Shown: in pieces, positions 42,918-52,910 of the stretch
Layout: the number at the start of each line of letters is the position of its first letter
Numbering within the stretch: position 1 is the first letter of the stretch
From: Gallaecimonas mangrovi
Lineage (GTDB): Bacteria; Pseudomonadota; Gammaproteobacteria; Enterobacterales; Gallaecimonadaceae
DNA length: 64,000 bases
NCBI RefSeq assembly: GCF_003367375.1
Contig: NZ_CP031416.1
Location: 1,929,501-1,993,500, forward strand
Reading direction: 5' to 3'
The notes under the pieces: model-generated
Databases searched by the model: none
What the model saw: the letters and a program-made list of their open reading frames with translations, nothing else
What the model was told of the DNA's origin: nothing
Translations under genes and position numbers: made by a program

Positions 42918-44330
42918 CTATTTCAAAACCACTTGATCTTTAACCAATTCCCTCGGTAAACGATTCTTCAGTTTTTGCTTTACCACCTTCACGCTACCCA
43001 GTGGATAACCGTCAAGGGCCACCAACTGTTCGCCTGTAGCCGAGGTATCAAAAGACAGATCCCGGCCTTTTAGGTATTCGGTTGCTTGTTCTAAAGATAA
43101 CGCCAGTGGCTGACAGTGCCTGCCAAAGGCCTGAATAAAGTCTTGATGCAGTTTCCATTCCTTACCGGCTGGCTCGGCAATGCGAATACCGATGCGGTCC
43201 ATCCGAAAACGGCCAATGAGATCTTCGCCTGCAACGGGGAAGTGCCAGAAGCCGCCGTCACGCATCCAAAGATTAAGTGGCTCATCAAAGCCAAACTGCC
43301 TTTTTAGGTAGTTACACAAATCGGCTGCTTGGCGCTTACTGGCTTTCTGGTAGGGAAATTGGCCGAGCTTAAAGGTAGGGCTTGGCGCCGAAACCGCTTG
43401 GGTTTTGCGAATTGCAGCGACAAAAAAACCTTCGGAGTCAAAGATCTGTGGCCAAATATGTAGATAACCCTGCTCGGTAAGGGCTCTATCGGCACCATCA
43501 AAAAGACCGCTGAGGGAGATTGTTTCAACCGCATCGGGGTAGCGTGATAGCAAGCTGGTCAGCACGTCTTGGTTTTCTTGCTGATTCAGCGTGCAGGTGG
43601 AATACACCAAGACCCCACCGACTTTCAGTGCTTGAAAGGCCGACACCAGCATTTCTTGCTGCAAGGCACTGACTTCATCAATGTGCTGCCAAGACCAGTT
43701 CTTTAACGCATCAGGGTCTTTGCGGATAGTGCCTTCGCCGCCACAGGGCGCGTCCAACAAAATGGCATCAAAGGTGTCGGTAAGCGCCGCCCCAAACACC
43801 CGGCCATCAAAATGGCTAAGGGCAACATTGGCAACCCCCAGGCGTTGTAAGTTAGCGGCCATCGATTTTAGCCTTGAAGAAGACAACTCATTGGCCACCA
43901 GTACGCCATGGTTTGCCATGAGCGCCGAAAGCTGTGTGGTTTTGGAGCCGGGTGCGGCGGCCATATCTAAAACCGTGGTTGGCATGTCTGTCATCAGGTG
44001 CCAGAGCGCCTGTGGCGGTAGCATCGATGACGCCTCTTGCACGTAGAAAAGCCCCAGCAAATGCTCGGTTTCATTGCCAAGCATCACGCTTTCGTCTTCC
44101 CGCTCTATCCAAAATCCGGCGCTGCACCACGGAATGGCTTGAAGGTGCCAGCCTTTGGCTGTCATGCGCTCAACAAAGTCTGTAACGCTGATTTTTAGGG
44201 TATTGACGCGAATAGCCTTGCGCAGTGGTGTTTGGCATGCGGCTTTGAAATCGTCGCGTGACAAAGACGCCGGCATAATTGCGTCCATGGCGGCAAGGAA
44301 TGCGTCGGGGAGGTAAGCCTTGTTGTGCAC
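42918..44330 (-). CDS. rsmF: 16S rRNA m5C1407 methyltransferase RsmF
   Basis: RsmF methylates C1407 of 16S rRNA with SAM. The 470-residue NSUN-family enzyme has the SAM-binding MAAAPGSKTTQLSA, a catalytic Cys in DAPCGGEGT and the releasing Cys in YSTCTLN. A C-terminal PUA-like region is present in YebU-type proteins (E. coli 479). It lies downstream of letAB on the same strand with a 44-base gap, the same order as yebS-yebT-rsmF in E. coli. Confidence 0.94.
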   Translation of the reverse strand: MHNKAYLPDAFLAAMDAIMPASLSRDDFKAACQTPLRKAIRVNTLKISVTDFVERMTAKGWHLQAIPWCSAGFWIEREDESVMLGNETEHLLGLFYVQEASSMLPPQALWHLMTDMPTTVLDMAAAPGSKTTQLSALMANHGVLVANELSSSRLKSMAANLQRLGVANVALSHFDGRVFGAALTDTFDAILLDAPCGGEGTIRKDPDALKNWSWQHIDEVSALQQEMLVSAFQALKVGGVLVYSTCTLNQQENQDVLTSLLSRYPDAVETISLSGLFDGADRALTEQGYLHIWPQIFDSEGFFVAAIRKTQAVSAPSPTFKLGQFPYQKASKRQAADLCNYLKRQFGFDEPLNLWMRDGGFWHFPVAGEDLIGRFRMDRIGIRIAEPAGKEWKLHQDFIQAFGRHCQPLALSLEQATEYLKGRDLSFDTSATGEQLVALDGYPLGSVKVVKQKLKNRLPRELVKDQVVLK

Positions 44331-44374
44331 GTTATTTCTCGGGCCAAATTCAGGCCCGAGAGTTTAACAAAGCC

Positions 44375-46891
44375 TCAGCCCGCAGGCACAGCACTTGGTG
44401 CCCAATGCTGCCAATCTTTGGGCGCCACGTCGGACAAGGGTAGGGGGCCGGTTACGGTTTTTCCTGCGCCTTTGGTGGCAAATTGCACGCCGCCTTGGGC
44501 AATGCTTTGCAAGGTATCAGATTTCAGCTTTAAACCGTCGAAAAGGCCAAAACTGGCGTTAAATCCGGCTTTTACCCAAAACTGACTGCTACTGGATACC
44601 CAATGTGCAGCTTCGTTGTTGATAGCCACTTTGACATATACCCCTTTACCTGACGGCATCAAGCTAAGGCTAAGAATTTCACCTACCGGCAAATCGCGAT
44701 ACCAAACCGGCGCACCAACACTGAGGCCATAGCCTCTTGAGGCGGCCAGGGTGAATTCTTGGTGGGGATAAAGTGTTGGCGACAGGCTGAAATGGTCTTG
44801 TAGCGGCGAGGCTTTATCGCCAGGTACTGCGGCAATGTAGGGCGCGATCACCGCATCAAGGTGTTTGATGCCAGCGATAGAGATCTCTGGGGTAACTAAG
44901 CTAAAGGCGCTGCCCTGGCGGGCAAAGCGTTGGCCCAGTTCGCCGTCAAAACGCAGTGTTAGCAAGCGATACTGGCCGCTGTCTTTAAGCGACACCACCT
45001 TGCCAATGGGATTGCCAAAATATTTAACCATTATGCCTGGCTGTACATCGCTATCGAGCGGCACCTTTAAGGTTACCTCTGGGCCAACCGCCAAAGCGCT
45101 TTGGCGGTTACTAAAAAGCAGGCGGCTGCTTTTAGCGTCGGCGGTGTTTGCTTGCACCATTTCGATACTACCGGCCACGGCTGAGGCCAAATCGGCCACT
45201 TTCATGTGTATGCCGCGAAGATCTGCTTTTAAATCCAGTGGCGGCTTCCAATAAAAACGGCTAAGTGGCGATACCGCTAAATCTTTGCGTATCTCAACGG
45301 TGATAACGGCCTTTTGCCCGCCTTTGGCCAAGGTGCTGCTAACCACTTTGCCAACCGTAAAACCATGCTGATGAATTGGCGTATCCGCGGGCAGAGAGCG
45401 GGGCGGCGACGCGCTGAGCGTAACGGTTTGCATTAACGCTTGTTGCTGCGGGTCCAGCTGAAATTGGCTGTTATAAGGGGCAGCAGCGCCGGTGCCCGGC
45501 GTTAAGGCAATAGCGCCTTGCCACCATGTTTCAAGGGGCGCGGTTTTAAGCTGCAGGTGCTGAAAACTGGCATCAACCTGTAACGGTTCAGTCGAGTGAA
45601 ATTGGCTATTTTTATGAATAAAATGGCGGTAATCCCCTTCAATACTGACTTCGGCGATAGCTTGCTCACCTTGCAGCGTAGAATAAATCACTTCGCCTAC
45701 TGTAAAGCCTTTGTACTGAATCGGGGTGCCGTCAGCGAGCTTTTTAGCGCTGACTAACCGTAATAAAAGCTCGCTGTCATGGGGGCCCGGCAGTGGCGGC
45801 TGCTCATGCAATTGATGGCGGCCATCAACGCCCTGCAGCAAACGAATATAACGTGGGTGCAGTAGGGTGGTGGCATCAAGATTTTTTAGTGACCGCTGGG
45901 CAATCCAGGCATAAAAAGGGTTAATCGGCTCTTCATTAAAACCAAGCAAAACGCCGGAGTCATTACTGTCAACGACTTCGCCAATCACATGCTGGCGGGC
46001 AATGATCGGAGTGCCTTTGGGTAAAAAAGTGGGGGTTGCTAAGGTCAGGTGAACTTGATGTGAGAAGCGCCGCTCTTTATCCAGCACATAACGTTGCCCG
46101 TATTTGGCCGGCGGCGAGTCATCCGGTGAGTCCATTTGCAAACCGCCGGTGAGCATGGAAACAAGACCGCCAGCATCAAGCTTAATACCGGAAAGGTCGG
46201 CTTTAACCTTAATGCCCGAGACATCTTTAAAGTGGCTGTCTCGCTTGACCAAGTCGGCGTAGTTTTTATCAAAGGTGAGTTGCAATATGACCGCATCGCC
46301 GCCTTTGTCCAGCCGGTAACTGTGCACTTGGCCAATGGGCACCTTGCGGTAATAAATGGGAGAACCTTCGGTTAAGGTGCCAAGGTTGTGCAGCGCCAGC
46401 TCAACCATAAACATGCCTTCTGGCACCGGCTCCGGTGGTGGCGTGCGCCGCGCCACAAAATCGCGCTTTGGCTTACCCGTGCCGGGCAACATGGCGATGT
46501 AATTACCTGACAGCAACGTATCTAAACCGGAAACACCCAACAAACTGGCGGTGGGTTTAACCAGCCAAAATTGAGTGTGGTCTTTAAGCAGCGGTTCTAA
46601 ATCGCGCATGGCGCTGATGTGGGCAGTAAATTCGCCCGATTTAGCGTTAAAGCTCAGGTGGCTGACCACCCCGACTTTAAAGCCCTGGTAGCGCAGTTCC
46701 GTTTTACCTGGCACCAAGCCTTTCGCTTCAGGAAATGTCAGAGTTAACAGTAACCCCCTTTCAACAAACTGCTGGTAAATCAAATAGCTGGCTAGAGCAA
46801 TGGCCAAGAAGGGCACCACCCACACCAACGAAAGCCGTCTTACCCTGCGGATCTCAGGCTGGTCCATCACTTTGACGACGGTTTTTTTCAT
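44375..46891 (-). CDS. letB: Lipophilic envelope-spanning tunnel protein LetB (YebT), seven MCE domains
   Basis: LetB forms a tunnel for lipids between inner and outer membranes. The 838-residue protein has one N-terminal transmembrane helix (about 20-42) and seven MCE domains in tandem. Each domain starts with a strand and the G-x-P-V-x-Y-x-G-x-x-V-G-x-V pattern, from LVPGKTELRYQGFKVGVV to LSVGAPVWYRDLPVGEIL. Seven is the E. coli LetB number (877 residues), which sets it apart from PqiB (three) and MlaD (one). I use ATG 46891 (MKKTVVKVMDQ) with GGATACAAG before it; ATG 46867 is possible. It overlaps letA. Confidence 0.93.
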   Translation of the reverse strand: MKKTVVKVMDQPEIRRVRRLSLVWVVPFLAIALASYLIYQQFVERGLLLTLTFPEAKGLVPGKTELRYQGFKVGVVSHLSFNAKSGEFTAHISAMRDLEPLLKDHTQFWLVKPTASLLGVSGLDTLLSGNYIAMLPGTGKPKRDFVARRTPPPEPVPEGMFMVELALHNLGTLTEGSPIYYRKVPIGQVHSYRLDKGGDAVILQLTFDKNYADLVKRDSHFKDVSGIKVKADLSGIKLDAGGLVSMLTGGLQMDSPDDSPPAKYGQRYVLDKERRFSHQVHLTLATPTFLPKGTPIIARQHVIGEVVDSNDSGVLLGFNEEPINPFYAWIAQRSLKNLDATTLLHPRYIRLLQGVDGRHQLHEQPPLPGPHDSELLLRLVSAKKLADGTPIQYKGFTVGEVIYSTLQGEQAIAEVSIEGDYRHFIHKNSQFHSTEPLQVDASFQHLQLKTAPLETWWQGAIALTPGTGAAAPYNSQFQLDPQQQALMQTVTLSASPPRSLPADTPIHQHGFTVGKVVSSTLAKGGQKAVITVEIRKDLAVSPLSRFYWKPPLDLKADLRGIHMKVADLASAVAGSIEMVQANTADAKSSRLLFSNRQSALAVGPEVTLKVPLDSDVQPGIMVKYFGNPIGKVVSLKDSGQYRLLTLRFDGELGQRFARQGSAFSLVTPEISIAGIKHLDAVIAPYIAAVPGDKASPLQDHFSLSPTLYPHQEFTLAASRGYGLSVGAPVWYRDLPVGEILSLSLMPSGKGVYVKVAINNEAAHWVSSSSQFWVKAGFNASFGLFDGLKLKSDTLQSIAQGGVQFATKGAGKTVTGPLPLSDVAPKDWQHWAPSAVPAG

Positions 46892-48065
46892 CTTGTATCC
46901 ATAACCAACGAGTATCAAAGCGCATGGTCACCAACATGGTTAACACCACGACCAGCGCAAAGGGGGTGGCCGCAGGGCCAACTTGAAAACGCGACAGCAC
47001 ACCTTGGTCAACAAGGGTAACCATAATGGCGATCACAAAGATATCCAGCATCGACCAACGGCCAATGAAATGCACTAGCTTAAACAGCTTTTGTGCTCTT
47101 TTCGGCGACAATTGCGAACCTTTTGACCAAAAGAGAATAGTGCCCATCAGCAAAATTTTACCGACCGGCACCACAATCGACGCCACAAAAACCACCAGTG
47201 CAATACCGGCATTACCTGAATTGCTTAACGCCAGTACCCCGGAAAAAATGGTATCGGCTTCGGTAGAGCCAAAAGAGGTGGTGTAACTGATGGGCAGTAA
47301 GTTTGCTGGCAGCAACAACACAGCCGAAGCTATCAGCAAGGTCCAACAAAAACGCCGCCCTTGTATTGGCCGGCTTTCCAGTTGCCGATGACAGCGCCAG
47401 CAATGCTGGGCTGAAGGCACGTTCATGGCATAGCAATGCACACAGCAGCGCAACCCCTTGGCGTTATGGCTTACCGGTTGCTCTGCAATGCGTTGCCAAA
47501 GCAGCACCGGGCGAATGCCTTGCAGCAATGCCGCCATCGCCAATTGCCCCAATACCAAACACCACATGCCCGCTTTGAGTTGTAAATCGCCAAAATCTCC
47601 CAGCTTGACCATCGACACGCAAAGCCCCACCAATAAGATGTCGAGCATGCACCACTCTTTGAAATACCTCAGCGCCACAAGGCTTTGGCGGCACATGTAG
47701 CTATCAGGGGCAAAAAGCACGAACAGCAACAAAAACGACATCAGTAGTGGTATCGCCAGGGCCGTTAAAAACACCAAGATGGATGGCAACCACTGGCCTT
47801 GTTGGGCGAGGGCAACTATGCCTTTAAGCAAGGTGGCATCACTGCGAATACCAAACACGCTAAAACTCAGCAAAGGGAGGAACAATACCCCCAAGGTGCC
47901 GGTTGCCAACGCCATGGCCAAACCAACCATGGAACGGGTTTTAAAGTGGCGCCCCTCGGCTATCACGCCGCCGCAGCGCGGGCACCAGGCGTTGTGGGTG
48001 GTATCAACCACACAGCCTGTCATATGCAGCTGGCAGAAAGGGCAAATCAGTTGCGGTTCGCTCAT
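46854..48065 (-). CDS. letA: Membrane protein LetA (YebS), PqiA family
   Basis: LetA is the inner-membrane partner of LetB in lipid transport between membranes. The 403-residue protein has two PqiA modules, each with a zinc ribbon and four predicted helices. The first ribbon is CPFC...CPRCGG (near residues 8-33) and the second CCVHC...CWRC (near 205-225). The start is ATG 48065 (MSEPQLICPFC); an ATG eight codons upstream lacks a ribosome site. It overlaps letB, and letA-letB-rsmF form an operon. It is divergent from prpB. Confidence 0.92.
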   Translation of the reverse strand: MSEPQLICPFCQLHMTGCVVDTTHNAWCPRCGGVIAEGRHFKTRSMVGLAMALATGTLGVLFLPLLSFSVFGIRSDATLLKGIVALAQQGQWLPSILVFLTALAIPLLMSFLLLFVLFAPDSYMCRQSLVALRYFKEWCMLDILLVGLCVSMVKLGDFGDLQLKAGMWCLVLGQLAMAALLQGIRPVLLWQRIAEQPVSHNAKGLRCCVHCYAMNVPSAQHCWRCHRQLESRPIQGRRFCWTLLIASAVLLLPANLLPISYTTSFGSTEADTIFSGVLALSNSGNAGIALVVFVASIVVPVGKILLMGTILFWSKGSQLSPKRAQKLFKLVHFIGRWSMLDIFVIAIMVTLVDQGVLSRFQVGPAATPFALVVVLTMLVTMRFDTRWLWIQDEKNRRQSDGPA

Positions 48066-48156
48066 GGGCCCGGCCTGGAAAGAAACCATTCTATGCTATC
48101 TGCCGGTACCGGTGGCGGCAAGGTTCGGGATCCCGCTTTAGCAAATGGATTTTATG

Positions 48157-48172
48157 TTGACGTTAACGTAAA
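48157..48172. promoter_or_regulatory. LiuR/PsrA-type palindromic operator candidate before prpB
   Basis: TTGACGTT-AACGTAAA is an inverted repeat with one mismatch and a perfect ACGTTAACGT core (48160-48169). It resembles the operator remembered for MerR-family LiuR, the regulator of branched-chain amino acid breakdown in gammaproteobacteria. It contains a TTGACG -35, with TAGTCT 18 bases on (48181-48186), so a bound repressor would block prpB. Confidence 0.5.
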
Positions 48173-48216
48173 GGTGGATTTAGTCTAAAAACACTCATTC
48201 CCAAACGAGGTTTGTT

Positions 48217-49089
48217 ATGTCTCAGGGACGCCAATTTCGTGACTTGGTTGCCAGCGCGCAACCGCTGCAAATTGCCGGCACCATTAACGCCTATATGGCG
48301 CTTATGGCTAAGGCCGCTGGCTTTAAAGCCCTTTATCTTTCTGGTGGCGGTGTGGCTAACGCCAGTTTTGGCCTGCCCGATTTAGCCATTACCACCATGA
48401 ATGATGTGGCTGCCGATGCCGAGCGCATCACTGGCGCTGTCGATCTGCCGTTGTTGGTTGACATCGATGTGGGCTGGGGCGGCGCTTTTAATATTGCCCG
48501 CACCATTAAAGCCATGGAACAAGCCGGCGTTGCGGCAGTACACATGGAAGACCAAGTGGCGCAAAAGCGCTGCGGCCATCGGCCCAATAAAGAAATTGTA
48601 TCTATCCAGGAAATGCAAGACCGCATTAAAGCGGCGGTAGATGCCAGACGAGACAGCGGCTTTGTGGTGATGGCCCGTACCGACGCCTTGGCTGTTGAAG
48701 GGCTAGAAGGTGCCATTGAAAGAGCTGCAGCTTATGCCGAGGCAGGCGCCGACATGATTTTTGCCGAAGCTATGACCGATTTAAGCCACTATGACCGCAT
48801 TAAAGCCGCTTGCGGTGTGCCGGTGCTGGCTAATATGACCGAGTTTGGTCAAACCGAGCTTTACCACAAGCAGCAGCTGGCCGAGCACGGTGTGGATATG
48901 GTCCTCTACCCGCTGTCCGCTTTTCGCGCCGCCAACGCTGCGGCCATGAAAGTCTTTGAAGCCATTTTGCGAGATGGCCACCAAAACGCGGTGCTCGACA
49001 GCATGCAAACCCGCAACGAACTCTACGACTTCCTTAACTATCACCAATACGAGCAAAAGCTCGACGCCCTTTTCGCCAAAGACAAATAA
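48217..49089 (+). CDS. prpB: 2-methylisocitrate lyase
   Basis: PrpB splits 2-methylisocitrate into pyruvate and succinate, the last step of the methylcitrate route for propionyl-CoA. The 290-residue enzyme of the isocitrate lyase superfamily has the catalytic loop KRCGH with C119, D in VDIDVGWGG, and the MARTDAL segment. It starts at ATG 48217 after AGGTTTGTT. It is the first gene of prpBC-acnD-prpF; prpC follows after ten bases. Confidence 0.96.
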   Translation: MSQGRQFRDLVASAQPLQIAGTINAYMALMAKAAGFKALYLSGGGVANASFGLPDLAITTMNDVAADAERITGAVDLPLLVDIDVGWGGAFNIARTIKAMEQAGVAAVHMEDQVAQKRCGHRPNKEIVSIQEMQDRIKAAVDARRDSGFVVMARTDALAVEGLEGAIERAAAYAEAGADMIFAEAMTDLSHYDRIKAACGVPVLANMTEFGQTELYHKQQLAEHGVDMVLYPLSAFRAANAAAMKVFEAILRDGHQNAVLDSMQTRNELYDFLNYHQYEQKLDALFAKDK

Positions 49090-49099
49090 GGACGCCATC

Positions 49100-50227
49100 A
49101 TGGTTGAAAAAACACTGACTGGCGCTGGCCTTCGTGGCCAGGTTGCCGGGCAAACCAGTATCTGCACCGTTGGCAGCCAAGGCAATGGCCTACATTACCG
49201 TGGCTATGACATCGAGGAGCTGGCCGATAAAGCCAGTTTTGAAGAGGTTGCATTCTTGCTGCTACGCGGCGAATTGCCTAACGAGGCTGAGCTTAGCCAA
49301 TACCGGCAAAAGCTAAGAGAGCGTCGCAAACTCCCTGATGATTTGTGTGCGGTATTGGAAAAGTTGCCTGCCAACAGCCACCCCATGGACGTGTTGCGCA
49401 GTGGCTGCTCGGTGCTAGGTAATCTGGAACAAGAAACCGACTTTGCCAAGCAAATGGATGTGGCTGACCGGCTGTTGGCGGCTTTCCCTGGCATCATTTG
49501 CTACTGGTACCAGTTTGCTCACAACGGCCGGCGCATTGATACCGAATCCAATAGTGACTCCATTGGTGGCCACTTTTTACATCTTTTGCATGGCAAAGCG
49601 CCCAGTAAACTGTTTGAAAAAGTGATGAACGTGTCGCTTATTTTGTATGCAGAACACGAGTTTAACGCCTCTACCTTTACCGCCAGAGTCTGCGCGTCCA
49701 CCTTGTCTGACATGCATTCGTGTGTCACTGCCGCTATTGGCTCGCTGCGTGGTCCCTTACATGGCGGCGCCAACGAGGCGGCGATGGCGATGATTGAAAA
49801 CTGGCGTAGTGAAGAAGAAGCCCTAACCAAGCTTAAAGCCAAGCTCGATGCCAAAGAAAAGGTCATGGGCTTTGGCCACGCCATTTATCGCACCCGGGAT
49901 CCGCGCAATGCGGTTATTAAGTATTGGTCAAAAGAATTGGCGAAGGCTTATGGTGATGACTGCCTCTACCGGGTATCCGAAGCGGTAGAAAGCTTTATGT
50001 GGGAGCAGAAAAAACTGTTCCCAAACGCTGACTTTTTCCATGCTAGTGCTTACCACTTTATGGGCATTCCCACCGCGCTTTTTACACCCATCTTTGTGTG
50101 CTCAAGGGTGTCGGGCTGGGCCGCCCATGTGATGGAGCAGCGGGCCAATAACCGCATTATTCGCCCCTCGGCCGACTACACAGGTCCTGCCGCCAGAGCC
50201 TTTATTCCCTTGGTCGAACGGCCCTGA
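49100..50227 (+). CDS. prpC: 2-methylcitrate synthase
   Basis: PrpC condenses propionyl-CoA with oxaloacetate. The 375-residue citrate synthase homologue has the substrate and catalytic residues in [24 protein letters not shown] and the C-terminal RPSADYTG. I start it at ATG 49100 ([13 protein letters not shown]), seven bases after AAGGA; the frame opens further into prpB without similarity. It lies ten bases after prpB and is followed by a small UUCG hairpin before acnD. Confidence 0.95.
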   Translation: MVEKTLTGAGLRGQVAGQTSICTVGSQGNGLHYRGYDIEELADKASFEEVAFLLLRGELPNEAELSQYRQKLRERRKLPDDLCAVLEKLPANSHPMDVLRSGCSVLGNLEQETDFAKQMDVADRLLAAFPGIICYWYQFAHNGRRIDTESNSDSIGGHFLHLLHGKAPSKLFEKVMNVSLILYAEHEFNASTFTARVCASTLSDMHSCVTAAIGSLRGPLHGGANEAAMAMIENWRSEEEALTKLKAKLDAKEKVMGFGHAIYRTRDPRNAVIKYWSKELAKAYGDDCLYRVSEAVESFMWEQKKLFPNADFFHASAYHFMGIPTALFTPIFVCSRVSGWAAHVMEQRANNRIIRPSADYTGPAARAFIPLVERP

Positions 50228-50232
50228 ACAAG

Positions 50233-50252
50233 TGGCCCTTCGGGGCCATTTT
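50233..50252 (+). terminator. Small attenuator-like hairpin between prpC and acnD
   Basis: TGGCCC-TTCG-GGGCCA (50233-50248), a stem with the stable UUCG loop followed by four T. It is short, so partial termination is likely. Confidence 0.45.
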
Positions 50253-50282
50253 GCCATTCAACAATGAACATGAGTTCTCGCT

Positions 50283-52874
50283 ATGAACAGTCAATATCGC
50301 ACGCGCTTGCCCGGTAGCCAGCTTGATTATTTTGATGCCCGCGCGGCCGTTGAAGCCATTGCCCCTGGCCGGTTTGAAACCTTGCCTTATACGGCCAGAG
50401 TGCTTGTTGAAAACGTTGTGCGCCGGGCCAATCCAGAGCAGCGCGATGACTATCTTCGCCAGTTTGTTGAGCAAAAAAACGACCTCGACTTTCCCTGGTT
50501 TCCGGCGCGGGTGGTTTGCCACGATATTTTGGGTCAAACCGCATTGGTTGATTTAGCCGGGCTGCGTGAAGCCATTGCCAAACAAGGTGGCGATCCTGCC
50601 AAGGTTAACCCGGTGGTACCCACCCAACTGATAGTTGACCACTCCTTGGCCGTTGAGCACGGCGGTTTTGAAAAGGACGCTTTTGAAAAAAATCGCGCCA
50701 TTGAAGACAGACGCAACGAAGACCGTTTCCACTTTATTAACTGGACCCGCCAGGCCTTTGAAAACGTCGAGGTAATTCCGCCGGGTAACGGCATCATGCA
50801 CCAGATCAATCTCGAAAAAATGTCGCCGGTGGTGCAGGTAAAAGATGGCGTGGCCTTTGCTGATACCTTGGTTGGCACCGACAGCCACACCCCTCATGTT
50901 GATGCCCTCGGGGTTTTGGCGGTTGGAGTAGGGGGTTTGGAAGCAGAAAGTGTCATGCTGGGCCGAGCATCCTGGATGCGCTTGCCTGACATGGTGGGGG
51001 TGGAGCTTACCGGCAAACCTGCACCGGGCATTAGCGCCACCGATATCGTGCTGGCCATTACCGAGTTTTTACGGGCCGAAAAGGTGGTCGGTGCCTATTT
51101 GGAGTTCTTCGGTGCCGGCGCCGAGCAGCTTACGGTGGGTGATAGAGCCACTATTTCTAATATGACGCCTGAATACGGTGCCACGGCAGCGCTGTTTTAT
51201 ATCGACCAGCAAACCCTTGATTACCTGCGCCTCACCGGCCGGGAAGAACAGCAAGTGGCCTTAGTTGAGTGTTACGCCAAAGCCAGTGGCCTTTGGGCGA
51301 GCGACCTTAAAAAGGCGCAGTACCCTCGTACCTTGCGGTTTGATTTAGCCGCGGTGACACGCAATATCGCAGGCCCCTCTAATCCGCATAAAAGGGTAGC
51401 GGTGGCTGACCTGGCGGCAAGCGGCATTGCCGGCCCTTGGCAACAACGGCCTGGCAAAATGCCAGATGGCGCTGTCATCATTGCCGCCATTACCAGCTGC
51501 ACTAATACCTCAAACCCGCGCAATGTGATTGCTGCCGGGCTCTTGGCAAGAAACGCCGTAAAGGCAGGGTTGGCGCGCCAGCCCTGGGTTAAAACGTCGC
51601 TGGCCCCCGGCTCTAAAACGGTCGAGCTCTACTTAAAAGAAGCCGGTTTACTCACTTACTTGCAGCAGCTGGGTTTTGGCGTGGTTGGCTTTGCCTGTAC
51701 CACCTGCAATGGCATGAGTGGCGCCTTAGATCCGGCTATTGAAAAAGAACTGCTTGAGCGCGATTTATATGCCACGGCAGTGTTGTCGGGTAACCGCAAC
51801 TTTGATGGCCGTATTCACCCCTACGCCAAGCAAGCCTTTTTAGCGTCGCCACCTTTGGTTGTGGCTTATGCCATCGCCGGTACCATTCGCTTTGATATCG
51901 AAAAAGATGTGCTTGGCACCACCGTAGATGGCAAGGCGATACGGCTTAGCGACCTTTGGCCTGATGACGCAGAAATCGACGCCATCATCAAAGCCAGTGT
52001 AAAGCCAGAACACTATCAAGCTGTTTACCAGCCGATGTTTGACGTGAAAGTCGATTACGCAAAAACAGTAACGCCACTGTACCCTTGGCGGCCACAAAGT
52101 ACCTACATTCGCTGCCCACCCTATTGGCAAGGCGCATTGGCCAGCCCCCGTACCCTAACCGGCATGCGGCCCTTAGCAGTGCTTGGCGACAATATCACCA
52201 CCGATCACCTGTCGCCGTCCAATGCCATCATGGCCAGCAGCGCTGCCGGCCAGTACCTGGCGAAAATGGGGTTGCAAGAAGCCGATTTTAACTCTTACGC
52301 CACACACCGGGGCGACCACCTCACCGCCCAACGCGCCACTTTTGCCAACCCCAAACTCATCAATGAAATGGCCATCGTCGATGGTAAGGTGCAACAAGGC
52401 TCGCTGACCCGCCTAGAGCCGGAAGGCAAAGTCATGCGGATGTGGGAAGCCATTGAATGTTATATGGCGAGGCGGCAGCCGCTGTGCATTATCGCCGGTG
52501 CTGACTATGGCCAGGGCTCAAGCCGGGACTGGGCGGCCAAAGGTGTTCGCCTGGCCGGGGTTGAGGTTATTGTTGCTGAGGGTTTTGAACGTATCCATCG
52601 CACTAACCTGATTGGTATGGGGGTGTTGCCGCTGGAGTTTATGCCCGGTACCACCAGGCTCACCTTACAGCTTGATGGCAGTGAAACCTATGATGTCGAT
52701 GGTGAGCCAATCCCTGGTGCAGTACTGCAATTAAATGTTCACCGCCAACAGGGCGAAACCCTGGCAGTGCCGGTGCGTTGCCGCCTTGACACCCGTGAGG
52801 AGCTGTCTATTTACGAGGCGGGCGGTGTGTTGCAACGTTTTGCCCAAGACTTTTTAAGTGCCGCTAATGGTTAA
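50283..52874 (+). CDS. acnD: 2-methylcitrate dehydratase, Fe/S-dependent (AcnD)
   Basis: AcnD dehydrates 2-methylcitrate to 2-methylaconitate; its product needs PrpF to be usable. The 863-residue aconitase-family enzyme has cluster ligands in SCTNTSN and in CTTCNGMSG. It also has HQINLEKMSP and GTDSHTPHVD in the N-terminal part and the swivel-domain GADYGQGSSRDWAAKG. It replaces prpD, as in Shewanella. It is 55 bases after prpC with a weak ribosome site and 37 bases before prpF. Confidence 0.95.
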   Translation: MNSQYRTRLPGSQLDYFDARAAVEAIAPGRFETLPYTARVLVENVVRRANPEQRDDYLRQFVEQKNDLDFPWFPARVVCHDILGQTALVDLAGLREAIAKQGGDPAKVNPVVPTQLIVDHSLAVEHGGFEKDAFEKNRAIEDRRNEDRFHFINWTRQAFENVEVIPPGNGIMHQINLEKMSPVVQVKDGVAFADTLVGTDSHTPHVDALGVLAVGVGGLEAESVMLGRASWMRLPDMVGVELTGKPAPGISATDIVLAITEFLRAEKVVGAYLEFFGAGAEQLTVGDRATISNMTPEYGATAALFYIDQQTLDYLRLTGREEQQVALVECYAKASGLWASDLKKAQYPRTLRFDLAAVTRNIAGPSNPHKRVAVADLAASGIAGPWQQRPGKMPDGAVIIAAITSCTNTSNPRNVIAAGLLARNAVKAGLARQPWVKTSLAPGSKTVELYLKEAGLLTYLQQLGFGVVGFACTTCNGMSGALDPAIEKELLERDLYATAVLSGNRNFDGRIHPYAKQAFLASPPLVVAYAIAGTIRFDIEKDVLGTTVDGKAIRLSDLWPDDAEIDAIIKASVKPEHYQAVYQPMFDVKVDYAKTVTPLYPWRPQSTYIRCPPYWQGALASPRTLTGMRPLAVLGDNITTDHLSPSNAIMASSAAGQYLAKMGLQEADFNSYATHRGDHLTAQRATFANPKLINEMAIVDGKVQQGSLTRLEPEGKVMRMWEAIECYMARRQPLCIIAGADYGQGSSRDWAAKGVRLAGVEVIVAEGFERIHRTNLIGMGVLPLEFMPGTTRLTLQLDGSETYDVDGEPIPGAVLQLNVHRQQGETLAVPVRCRLDTREELSIYEAGGVLQRFAQDFLSAANG

Positions 52875-52910
52875 TCCTCACTTGGCAAAGCGGCATTATG
52901 GAGTGAAGTG

